Shown: one piece after another, positions 23,800-33,688 of the stretch
Numbering within the stretch: position 1 is the stretch's first letter
Layout of the letters: each line of letters opens with the position of its first letter
NCBI GenBank assembly: GCA_963555705.1
Contig: OY743174.1
Span: forward strand, 60,720,234-60,784,233
DNA length: 64,000 bases
Direction of reading: 5' to 3'
DNA from: Ligustrum vulgare
Lineage: Eukaryota; Streptophyta; Magnoliopsida; Lamiales; Oleaceae
Made by a program: the position numbers and the translations under genes
Notes under the pieces: generated by a model
The model's input: the letters and a program-made list of their open reading frames with translations, nothing else
What the model was told of the DNA's origin: nothing
The model's database searches: none

Positions 23800-24433
23800 A
23801 GGCTGCTCGCGGCAGAATGGAAGCAATATTTTTAGCAAAGCCACGATTAACCTCGTGGCGATCAAATGATGTAGAACAGAACGTAACATATTATTAAATG
23901 AAATAAACGCCTCTTTTATATCCAACGATAGGAAGACTCCGAAATATCAGATGAATCAGAATTCTCCGTTGAGAAATCCTCTTTATCCACATTATCAAAT
24001 CAACTATTACTAGAAGGCAATTCCCTTATGAATCCAAAAATATTTGTTTCAACATTTGATTGCTTTTTGAGAATTTCCCACTTCTATTGTGTTTGACTAG
24101 AAATAGCTCACATGAAAACTGCAATCAGTTTCTCCTTCCTTATTTTTACAGGTTAAATGTAATTTTATTTATTTACTATTTTTTTTTTTGGGGGGGGGGG
24201 GGGGGGGTGAATCCTAGCTTGAAAATCCTCACAAGCCTAGGATATGATTTTACTAATAAGGTAAAAATTAAAAATGCAAAAGGAGGAGGATGTATGTGCC
24301 TTACCTCCCAAAATGATACAAGATGCAATCTAAATGAGACTAGATGATAGTAAGCTAAAAATTAGAAGCATCAATCAAAAAAACAAGAAAATAACAAGTT
24401 ACGTGCTACAAACAAAAACTAGCAAGATAGTAT
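23800..24433. other. Non-coding stretch with an 18-G homopolymer
   Basis: No gene is seen. A T-run passes directly into 18 consecutive G at 24190-24207. The R2 copy at about 51850 has only five G followed by AGG. Confidence 0.6.
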
Positions 24434-24772
24434 TTAGAACGGAAATGAAGGCATGCCAATTCTGTCTAGCCTGATCAGTCCTCTCACGTAACCTTTGAGC
24501 TCATCCTCAGTCATCTTCTTAAATTGTTTCTCCACAATGCCTTCGTCACCCAGACAATTAATCCGCCACTTTGTTACCCTCTCTCCATATATGTGATATA
24601 ACCACCTCGATTTTACCAAGTTTTAGATGGATAGATTTCTGTGTATATTGAATTTCCCACTGTCCAGCTTTCTGTTGTACAGGTAATATGACATCTTTGG
24701 AATCAGTTTCGACCCAAACTTTTCGAACATTGGATAACCAGCATAGATGAAGACCAGTTACCTTTCAGTTGT
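24434..24772 (-). pseudogene. LINE-type RNase H (RVT_3) fragment, R1 copy
   Basis: On the minus strand, pieces in two frames read VWVETDSKDVILPVQ, then the IQYTLKSIHLKLGKMEV-like segment (with changes) and LGDEGIVEKQFKKM. This matches the RNase H-like domain of plant LINE ORF2 proteins: an acidic residue in ETDSK, then the segment ending in the R-V-A-D motif. In this copy R-V-A-D is disrupted (GERVTKWRINCLGDE). The R2 copy at about 52110-52480 keeps GNRVADCLGDEG. No RT is present. Confidence 0.55.
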
Positions 24773-25429
24773 GAGTTTGTAGGTATGATAGTATATTAAA
24801 TCAAGGTTCTTTATGTAGACAAACATTTTTACGTGCAAATTATATGCGAAATCAAGAAACAATGTGTGAACACCAGCCTACACAAACGCACAAAAATTAA
24901 AACCCGTCAGTCAAAACAAAATGGTGGCATGGTGAACGATGCATCTACGTGAGAATTATTTTATTAAAAACCTTAGATTAAAATCTCAAATTGTATTATG
25001 TATATGAAATTTATGCTTGTTTCAGAATCATATATGAACTGGATTTTGCTCCAAATCACGCCTCATAATTTTGGTCTGACAAAAATCCATAACACTTATA
25101 CAAGGAAGTTTCATATGTTCTTGACTCCTGTCCTTTCTAGATAACTTCCATTATCTAAATCTTGTAGTTGGAAAGGGATGAGAAGTTAAACATAGCACAA
25201 AGAAGCAATATAACCAGAACGCATCAGTTATCCAGTCAAACTTGCCTAGAGCCAAACCGGCACATCCTAATATGATGGTCTTTTGAAAAACTTAGATTTG
25301 TTAAGTTTAATATAGAAGCACTGGTTCTTTACCTATAATGCAAAGAATATTTGACAAATATTTATTAAATTCAAACGTGTAGAGTATTTTGCAAGTATTT
25401 TATGACGAAAAATTCCATCGTCAGTATCG

Positions 25430-25899
25430 TAACATTCCATCGCCATCTTCTGTTGCCGAAGGCTCCTCTCTAACGACAGCATCTTCTCCCAATTCATTGA
25501 GGTTGATATATAGTTAACTTCCTTTACTTGTGTTTCTTGTGGACTGTTGTATCCACCAAGAAATCATACTTCAAATAACCTGGAGTTTTTCCCTTCCTCA
25601 AGCCCTTCCTATTCCCACTAGTATTTTGGAAATAGTTGGTGCTTTTAACGACTGGTTGAGGTGTCGATTCAGGAGCTTCCAACAAAAAGAATTCCAAAAA
25701 CTTAAAATTTATGAGATACAAAATACAATCTCAGATTAGTGGGAAAAAAAATGATCATTCTTTTACACTTACCTCCGGTACTAATAGAGGAAGATTCAAT
25801 AACTGGAGACGACACAAGAGGTGGAACATGAGTTTGCGAAGGAGTTAGCACAGGATCTGACTGATGAGCTGGCTCACCAGTTTGTGAAAATGCTGCCAA
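25430..25899 (-). pseudogene. Exon-like fragments of an unrecognised plant gene (R1)
   Basis: The minus strand shows three coding-looking pieces. MAAFSQTGEPAHQSDPVLTP... ends at a good donor (GGAG/GTAAGTG near 25777). A piece beginning APESTPQPVVKSTNYFQNTS, after an AG near 25680, continues to about 25530. LNELGEDAVVREEPSATEDGDGML is at about 25500-25430. The same pieces recur at 53130-53605 and, shortened, in blocks A and C. I do not recognise the family. They lie upstream of, and on the same strand as, the helicase pieces, so they could be 5' exons of the same gene. Confidence 0.4.
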
Positions 25900-25972
25900 G
25901 CATAAATCAAATTCTGCATCAACATCTCACAAAAGTCTGTACAAAAATATTCACCATACTCTCTAAACTTAG

Positions 25973-26650
25973 AGTGTGTTTGATTCTAGTTAAAATGAAT
26001 TTTTTTGAAATGAATAGTGATTTTTAGGAGAATGGATGGTTGAAATTTTGTTGAAAAGTCAAATATTGTAGGCTTGACTTTTAATAGATGGTTGAGATTC
26101 AGTACTGTAGAAAAATGAGAAAATCTTAAGGGATAATTGCATTTATACTATATTTTTAGGGCTAATTGCAAAAATAACCATTTGAAGAAAAAATTGGAAA
26201 AATACTCTCATCATCTTCTTCCCTCTTCATGCTGCTACGGTGCTATCTTCCCCGACCGCACAACCACCAAGCCACCACCCAACTACCACCACCACCACCA
26301 CCACCACCGTCTTCAACGTCATTGGAAATGGCCGGAGAACATGACGCCATCACTGCTGCAGTCTTATTGGAGGCGAAAAATATGGCTAACTATGTTGTTG
26401 TGTGTGCGATGTTTGTGCGGTGGTGGTGCTGGTGATTTGAAGGTGGGTGCGGTGATCGTGAGGCACTATTGCTGGTGCACGGTGGTGGTACAACCAAGCA
26501 GATCGAAGCCGGTTGTTATGTTGTGTGTGCGGTGGTGGTGGTGGTGATTTGAATGTGGTGCGATAGACGTGAGGCAGTGTTGCTGGTGCGCGGTTGTGGT
26601 GCTACTTTTTGTACAAATGCCCCAAAATTTTAATGAAAACCAAACATTGG
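25973..26650. mobile_element. About 0.68-kb non-autonomous TIR element
   Basis: The element is flanked by CTTAG (25968-25972 and 26651-26655). The termini AGTGTGTTTGATTCTAGTT and the complement of AATGAAAACCAAACATTGG are imperfectly inverted. The homologous sequences in blocks A (about 14565) and C (about 63415) read straight through the site, so this is an insertion. The interior (about 26210-26600) has CCACCACC/GGTGGTGG-rich, GC-rich sequence unlike the ends, perhaps captured host DNA. The R2 copy is 53680-54327. Confidence 0.6.
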
Positions 26651-26655
26651 CTTAG

Positions 26656-27829
26656 TCACATATCAACATTACCATAAAACGGAGATAAGTCCCTATTCGC
26701 TAAACTTCTTATTGGGCTTCAATTAGAATAACATATTCTAAGAGGAGAAAGAGGCAAGGCCAAGCGAAGGGTAATCAATTCACAATATGGCAACTAATAT
26801 TGTAACGGCTTCTCAGAAACCATTTCTCAGCCTTCTGTTAGTTTTTCAGTTTGTTACTTGTTTCTATTATTTGAATTGTGAAAATTTAAATATTAATTTA
26901 AAAGTTTTATGTCAAATTAATTTTATATTTAATTTTTTAAATATGTATAATTATTATTTTTAATATTTCAGCTTTCTTTTTAAGAAAAAAAATTAAAAAG
27001 CCCAATCGACGAAATCTGTCATCACTGTAAAATTAAAAAATATATATATAAATAATCTACAGTGACAAATATTGTCGTTGCTATAGATAATTTGTGACGA
27101 TGGTTATGTACAGAGACGTCTCTTGTCATCGCAAATGGTGTCGCTATTAAATGTCATCGCAATATCTTACCAGGCATGAACCTAATGAGATGACTTGTCA
27201 TCACAAAAAATTTACTTCAACAACAAAGCTACCTACAGTGATGACTTTTGTCGTCGCTGATACCTCTGTTTGCTGTTGTGAGTATTAAATTGTACAATAG
27301 GGGGGTTGGGAATTGAGCGGTTAGGCTGAATTTGGGTGCAACTATGATAGAGTTGAGCCTCTCAAAAGCTCAATAAATGCACTTTGAATTCTAATGCCAT
27401 CAATATGCAATTTTAATTCAATACAAGTAATTTATATTCACATCTTTACCCAGTGTCTTTTTGTCCTTCTAGCTAACATTTTGGGAAAATGTTTTCGAGT
27501 AAATCTTTGCCTTGGATCTCGTTCGCTCAGCCATACTTGAATAGAATTCCCCATGCTTGAGTGGTGGAAAATTACTCTGGGCAAAAAGAAAAAAAAAATG
27601 TAACATCAGATGTTTTAAGCAATTAGATTTCGATTTTTCTTGGCATAGTCAACAACTACATACTTTTTTAATTCCTTAATATAATTGGTCCAATAAAATT
27701 TCTTTCAGGTCTGTGCATATGCAAGCAAAGAATAATTATTATAGAACAATACCTGGAAGAGTAAAAGGGTGCCATGATATTTTGAAATTTCAGGAACGAG
27801 ATGCAATGGATAACAATTTCTACTCTCTG
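26656..27829. other. Non-genic sequence with GTCATCGC/GTCGTCGC repeats
   Basis: Relative to block A (14700-14780), about 400 bp is inserted at about 26865-27280. It is rich in CGACGA, GTGACGA and GTCATCGC words in both orientations, typical of subterminal repeats of a non-autonomous DNA transposon, but no clean termini were found. The remainder up to E2 shows no recognised gene. Confidence 0.45.
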
Positions 27830-30800
27830 TATAGCGACCCAGAATTTTTATGCAATAAATAATTATTTTAATATTTAGAAAATTGTGTCGCTACTATTTC
27901 ATTTATTATTTTGAAGTTAACGCCGCGACGGATTCGTCTAGCCAAGTCAAGAAATATCGAATTTGTTCGATTTTAAATTAAAATCCGAATTTCTAAAATT
28001 ATATTATTTTAATTATTTATTTAAAGTATTATTTTCAAAATCATTTTTCAGTCCAAAATATATCAGTTTTAAATACTTTTCTTGATCGAAGTTAGTCCAA
28101 TATTTATCAAAATTGTATTATGAACCCACATATTTTTCTTCTTTACACCAAAACAATAATTCTTTATACAATTCCATCATCCAACCCATACTCCACCAAT
28201 TCAATCCACTATATCACCTATATCATTATCATCAATCACTCGTATGCATCACCTTTTCCACTAAATCAACCATCATTATGTTTCAAAACATAATGATGAT
28301 ACATACATGTTCTATTTTTTTTTTCACACCTAATTCCCCACTTTTTCTCTCCTATAATTCCTAATTAATACCACCACAATGGCTACCCAAGCTTCACGCA
28401 CCCAAACTCCAGCTCAAGTCCACCACTGTCAAGCCACCAAAACAAAGTTCTCAATTCAACATTTAAACTGCAAACACCCAAACCACCCCATTGAAATTCA
28501 CTGCCAAGCTGCCATCATCCAACACTCAATTCAAATCGAATCCAATCCTCTACAAGCTACAAAACTGAAATCATGCAACAATCCAAGATTTCACCAAAGC
28601 CTAACCACCTCAACCGCGACCTCGCACACTGCCACAGCCAGAAATCATCATCAATACCAACCACCTGCCACAGGTTAAACCACCATTATCTTCAAGATTG
28701 ATCATCCGCAATTCACCAAACAATGCCACTGCAGTCTTCATAAACACCACAGCCATAGACGGCCAAACCACCTCAATCACCGGAAAATCGCCCAAAACCA
28801 AAATCAAAACCAAAACAAGAATTAAGTGAAACCATTACCTTGCCTCAGTCACCGGGTCGTTCGACCGAAGTTCCACCAGAAAAACGCAAACCAAATAAGG
28901 ACCCCAGCAACTCTGGTTCTTCGCAGCCAAACCACAACGCCCAGCCTCGATTTCATTTCTGTTTCGCACCCATTTCTTGTACCTAAACCACACAAAAACT
29001 TAGTCTATAACGCCCCGTCGCTCACCGCCACCTTACTCCGGTGTTACGCCGGCGAAATCGCCATCGGAGGATGGAACCATCGTCGACAGCCCTCGTCCTC
29101 TTCTCGCCCTTTCCTCTCTGTCTCTTCTCTGAATCTCGAAACGAATGAGAGAGAGAAGTAAAGAATTGATATTATAATTTTCATTTTCAGAATTTGCAAA
29201 TTAGCCCCAAGTTTGAAAAGTGATCATTTCAGTCCCTATATTTTTAAAAGGTTTTATTTCAGTCCTTTCAGCTTTTAAACTTATCAATTTCAGCCCTTAA
29301 GTTTTAAATGAGTTTTAATCAGCCCCTATTGTTTTAAAAATATAATTTATCATTTTGAACTATATATATTCGATAGACTAAAGTGACTTATTGGCTAAGA
29401 CGAAGCGTACGGAGAATTTAAAGAAATTGAAGTCATTCCCGCTCAACTTTGCACTCGTCGGATTTGAGGTAGACTCTCACTTATTAATTGATTTAAATTA
29501 TGATTTCATATAAATGTCATGTGACTTGTGAAGAGTTATTTTTATGAAAGGAAATGAAAATGTATTTTCATGGAAAGAACAATGTGTAGACTCGCACTTA
29601 TTAATTGATTTAAATTATGATTTCATATAAATGTCATGTGACTTGTGAAAGTCAATTTTTAAGAAAAGCAAGTATGTTTTTATGAAAGGTAAATATACCT
29701 TATGTTGTTATGAAAAGTAAGTATGTTTTTATGAAAAGAAAATATACTTTATGTTTTTACGAAAAGTAAGTATACCCTATGCTTCACGAAAATGTTTTTT
29801 TGGATCATTGCTATGAAATCAATCTACCAAGATTGTTATGGGTCCCATATGATAAGTTATGATATGTTAAGGGGACCGGAGTTTTAGTAGCGCTACACAT
29901 AAGAATTCTTGCCACGAAGTTCGGTAACATTCTTGTGTCTCCTATGTTTATGAGGATTTGCCACGAAGTTCGGTAAAATTCCTGTGTTTCCATATGTTTA
30001 TGAGGATTTACCACCTAAGTTCGGTAAAATTCCTGTCGCATATGTTTATGAGGATTTCGATCCTATCTTATGTTATGATGCAATTGATCCCTATGAATTT
30101 CAAAAATTATGCTTGGTATACTTACTACATAAGAATTCTTGCCACCTAAGTTCGGTAAAATTCTAGGATTTCGATCTTATCCTATGTTATGATGAAAACT
30201 TACTGTTATTATGATTTTACTGCATAAAGAATTCTTGCCACCTAAGTTCGGTAAAGTTCTTGTGTCTCCCTATGTTTATGAGGATTTCAATCCTATCTTA
30301 TGTTATGCTTTCAAAAGAAATTATGCTTGGCATAATTAAAATGTTTTTATAAGTATATGGTTTTAAAAGAGCTGTTTTCAAAGAGCTATTTTCAAAGAGC
30401 CTATGATTTGCAAAATATGTCCCGTGCTGTAATGCACAATATGAGTTTTATCAATAGCAGTTTTATAAAGAAGCTCTATCAATGCCCGTTTTATAAAGAG
30501 CCGGGATTTATGTGTTTAATCTTCTTATAAATTAAATTAATTTGCGATGAGTCTACTGAGTATTTCCCCCATGAAATACTCACCCTACTTTTTAACAGTT
30601 TTGCAGATTTCGGAGACGGTGGCGAGCGATGAATGATGGTGGCAATAATCGTTGAACGGTTGAAAGTTTGACGTTAATGATTTCCGTATTTTCCAAACAA
30701 TCGAATAATTTAGAGAAGTTCATTTATTTGAGAAATTATGATATTGGCAATTTCTTTACAATATTAATGGTTCGATTTACTATTTCAAATGGTTTCATAA

Positions 30801-30944
30801 ATGTTTTCAATTTTAGCGGCCATTACAGTTTATTTAATGTTTTCAAAAATGAATTTCAATTATTTCTTCCGCAAAAATATTATTCGAAAAATTTAGACAG
30901 AAAATGACGTAGTGAATCGGGTATACGGAACTCGGGGCGCTACA
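27830..30944 (+). repeat. E2 left LTR (3115 bp)
   Basis: The start and the last roughly 1.8 kb are close to the E1 LTR, but about 28100-29200 is largely different sequence occupying the equivalent position. About a dozen or more substitutions separate it from the right LTR, so E2 looks several times older than E1. Long open frames at 28379-28678 and 28826-29161 follow from low-complexity, C-rich sequence. Confidence 0.9.
28271..28298 (+). promoter_or_regulatory. E2 LTR hairpin
   Basis: A perfect 13-bp stem with a CA loop is built around ATTATGTTT. It occupies the same relative place as the E1 hairpin although the surrounding sequence differs. The right-LTR copy is at 34864-34891. Confidence 0.5.
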
Positions 30945-30947
30945 AGT

Positions 30948-30959
30948 TGGTATCAGAGC
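30948..30959 (+). other. E2 primer-binding site
   Basis: TGGTATCAGAGC lies three bases after the left LTR, the same initiator tRNA-Met site as in E1. Confidence 0.9.
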
Positions 30960-31813
30960 TAGTCTGCGTTTCTGTAGACTGGAAAAATTTTCAAAAAGAA
31001 TTTTCAAGAAATGTTTTTCATTACAAAATTTTTTTGATGAAGATTGCCACTGCCATCATTCGTTCCACCAACTCCGAGGTAAAGAAGTTTATGATGTTTA
31101 AAGTTATTTCAGTATTTCGAATACTCATTTTACTAATTTATGAGAAAGAATGAAGAGTATTTCGGATACTTATGATTTATGAGAAATAAGAATGTATTTC
31201 TTCGAAAATAATGATGTTGTTATGCTTTGTCATAACTTATATGCTTTAATGTATGATTATGAGAAATTTTTTTAAGAAAGAAAACGAGTGTTGAGCATAA
31301 TGGGAATAATATGATTTTATTGAGAATTAAGTAATGGATATTATGTTGAGTAAGTGAATTATTTCCTCTATTTTGAAGAGAAATTTATTATGAAGTTTGG
31401 CCTTGTGAATATTTTGGGAATATGATTTATGGCATATATTAATAAGTATGAGTTATCTTTTGAGCCATTAAGGTATCGAAGGAAGTGATATTGTGATATT
31501 GAAAAATATAATTTGAAATTGTTATGTTGAGGAATTATGAATTGAATTATGGGATATTTTTGATGATATTGAAGTGTTGGAATTATTTTCAATATTTTTA
31601 GATCGTTGTGATCAAATGTGGAGTTATTTATTATTGTGAGTTATGAAGTATGCTTATAGTTTGGAATAAGTCCAAATTACAAGGGAGACTCTGTCCAGAA
31701 TTTTATCATTTGGAATTAAGAGCATAATATGATAAGCATCTACTAAAGGAATTAAGTTTAGACATGCAAGTTCATTTACATCACAAACGAGATTTAGTAG
31801 ATGATAACAGAGA

Positions 31814-31820
31814 TTTTATT
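31814..31820 (-). terminator. Polyadenylation-like signal of the E2 insert
   Basis: The minus strand reads AATAAAA about 325 bp downstream of the LOG stop codon and close to the end of the foreign insert. It would be a natural 3' end signal for LOG or read-through transcripts. No experimental support. Confidence 0.35.
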
Positions 31821-31920
31821 ATTTTCTCATAAGGAGAACACACAAGAGTCACACTGGAAAGGAAATACATGAAACACATGAAAGCATAAGAGAAAAACAT
31901 GAAAAGATCCTCAGAATGAG

Positions 31921-32132
31921 AGATGTGTTTCCGGAGTAGCCGTATCCTACCACCTCTGATCTTTTGAGGATATAAAGAGAAAACCTTCAAAGAGGTGTGT
32001 TTCGAGAGTAAGAATACTCCGTAATCTACCACCTGGAATCTTTGAAGTACACACAAGATTTAAACATTAAGGAAATCCTAGTAAATGGAGGGGTGTCTCG
32101 AGAGTGAGAATACTCCGTACTCTACCCCCACC
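31921..32132. repeat. Three diverged repeats downstream of LOG
   Basis: Units begin near 31921, 31993 and 32089. The plus-strand consensus is AGRTGTGTTTCGAGAGTA, then GAATACTCCGTA, then ATCTACCACC. The first unit is shorter and more diverged. Spacings are 72 and 96 bp. They lie between the LOG stop and the polyadenylation-like signal and do not occur elsewhere in the window. Confidence 0.65.
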
Positions 32133-32143
32133 TATTCTAAGAT

Positions 32144-32793
32144 TCAAAGAGTTAAATTTACATTAACCGGACTCCATTTTCGCTTGATTCCCCTTCCTTG
32201 CGACCAATCTATTTTAACTCCTGCTGGATCTTGTATTGAGATATATGACTGCAGCTTATCCAGTAGTTCATCAATAGTAGGAGCAGAAATAAGAAGCCTT
32301 CTGGAAAATGGAGAGATGAATCCCTGACAGCATAATCAAGAAAGGTTAACAAACCATCAAAGAAATTGTTAACATTCAGAAGCCCAATAGGCTTAGTATG
32401 GAGATCTAGTTGAGCCCACGAGGTAATGTTAAAGATTTCTTCTCAGGTACCAAAACCTCCGGGCAGGGCTATAAAGGCATCAGAACCATATAGCATACAA
32501 GTTATGCGTTCATGGATGGATAAGGTTTGAACTTCATGCCCTCGTGTTTTGCCTGCAACATCTACCAAAGGGACAGGTATGACACCGATTACTTTTGATT
32601 TCTCTGCAAGAGCAGATTGGGAAACACAACCCATTAGACCACTGCTACCACCCCCATACACAAGAGTGATACCTTTTTCCCCCAGTTTCTTTCCAAGATC
32701 TACGGCCGCTTCTAGATAACCGAAGCCTTTCCCCACTTTTGATCCACAAAATACACAAATAGTTTTGATCTGTCGAAGTTTTGGTGCTTCCAT
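32144..32793 (-). pseudogene. LOG-like cytokinin riboside monophosphate phosphoribohydrolase, processed pseudogene
   Basis: The LOG family releases active cytokinin bases from their riboside 5'-monophosphates in the cytosol. From the ATG at 32793 the frame shows ICVFCGS, LVYGGGSSGLMG and PGGFGT (residues 111-116), the family's nucleotide-binding and catalytic signature. Codon 117 is TGA where PGGxGTxxE needs an amino acid; EE follows in the same frame, then ITSWAQL and KPIGLLNVNNFFDG. A single-base loss near 32305 shifts frame before GFISPFSRR, and the sequence continues to a natural stop at 32144. Without the two lesions it would be about 216 residues, normal for LOG. No introns interrupt it although plant LOG genes have several, so it looks RNA-derived. 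The protein could not be made whole. Confidence 0.85.
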
Positions 32794-32867
32794 CTTTGAT
32801 AGTAAAGAAGGGAAAACTTACGAAGAAGATGTGATTTTGGGATGCCTGAACTATGAAATATGTTTGG

Positions 32868-32877
32868 CTATTTAAAG
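32868..32877 (-). promoter_or_regulatory. TATA-like box upstream of the LOG frame
   Basis: The minus strand reads GGCTTTAAATAGCC about 75 bp before the LOG ATG, which itself sits in a good AAAGATGG context. A GGTGACGCC word (TGACG, the core of as-1-type elements) and an AAAAGTAAA hairpin lie upstream. The promoter role is inferred. Confidence 0.4.
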
Positions 32878-33091
32878 CCGGAAAAATTTACTGTTTTTGA
32901 TTGATTCTGAAAAAGTAAAGATTTACTTTTGACAAAATCAGCCCACTTTTGAAAATTTTATCGTATCGAGGCGTCACCTTTCGGCGATTAAATATTTTAT
33001 TTCCAGCTTTATCAAACCTCGAGAAAGGAAAAATATTTTTTATTTCCAAAACGCGTTAAAGAAAGCAGCAAAATATTTTAAAAGATTTACC

Positions 33092-33643
33092 TTATATCAT
33101 TGCTGAACTGCCAGAAGCCTCATTTTGTAAAACAGACTGGCAAACAGGATCTTTCGATATTATATTTTGGAGACTATAACGATTTTTGTCCTCGTTAAAC
33201 TGAGCGTATAAGGAGAGAAGTTCACGTTGTACATAACCACTTGGGTGCGTCTCAAGAGTCAGTCGAATATCATCCAAAGACTCCTTACTCAGTCCACCCT
33301 TTATGAATTCGATTTTATCATCCCGATTAGTAGAAGAATATCCTACTGATTTGCAACGTGTATTACAGTTCCAACGAGCACATTTGTAGCAACCACCCAG
33401 TCTTTTTGCTCTTCGTTTCTTTGCAAACGTGCTTTTGCCTAAACCAGGCATGTGCTTTGGAAATGTTGATGGTAATTCACCAGATAGTCGAACCTTTGCT
33501 TCTATCAACCAGCGAACATCTTCTGGAATATCATGAGCCATTAGCAACCTCAATCTTTCGAGCCTTATTCTATAGATCTTTCTCAGATCATTCATAGGAA
33601 GACTGGAATAATACTTGCGAATGTTAGAAAGGATGATATCCAT
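33092..33643 (-). CDS. Cysteine-rich basic protein, betaflexivirus NABP-like
   Basis: An uninterrupted 183-codon frame from the ATG at 33643 (context AAACAATGG) to a stop at 33092; the five codons upstream start with TTG and are unlikely to be used. The N-terminal 60 residues are helical and charged. A basic run KKRRAKR (residues 75-81) is followed by four cysteines at 85, 88, 93 and 97 (C-x2-C-x4-C-x3-C). A basic patch directly before a small zinc-finger-like cluster, introduced by a STFAK segment, is the layout of nucleic-acid-binding/silencing-suppressor proteins encoded near the 3' end of carlavirus, vitivirus and related genomes. Resemblance is by motif only, and the usual proteins are shorter. 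It could be an endogenised viral gene or an unrelated host protein. No intron is seen. Confidence 0.5.
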   Translation of the reverse strand: MDIILSNIRKYYSSLPMNDLRKIYRIRLERLRLLMAHDIPEDVRWLIEAKVRLSGELPSTFPKHMPGLGKSTFAKKRRAKRLGGCYKCARWNCNTRCKSVGYSSTNRDDKIEFIKGGLSKESLDDIRLTLETHPSGYVQRELLSLYAQFNEDKNRYSLQNIISKDPVCQSVLQNEASGSSAMI

Positions 33644-33675
33644 TGTTTGATGATTCAACCTCTTCCCAGCATGAA

Positions 33676-33688
33676 CTATTTAAAAGCG
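33676..33688 (-). promoter_or_regulatory. TATA-like box upstream of the cysteine-rich ORF
   Basis: The minus strand reads CGCTTTTAAATAG about 35 bp before the ATG, closely matching the GGCTTTAAATAG box upstream of LOG. Two unrelated genes on one strand with the same box suggest that the insert carried its own promoters. Confidence 0.4.

Noticed and set aside
24060..24347. 95-residue frame through the poly-G run
   Set aside because: The frame depends on a homopolymer of uncertain length and is not kept in R2.
33644..33658. TTG-initiated extension giving 188 residues to the cysteine-rich ORF
   Set aside because: An ATG in good context lies five codons downstream and a TATA-like box is close by, so the ATG at 33643 is preferred.
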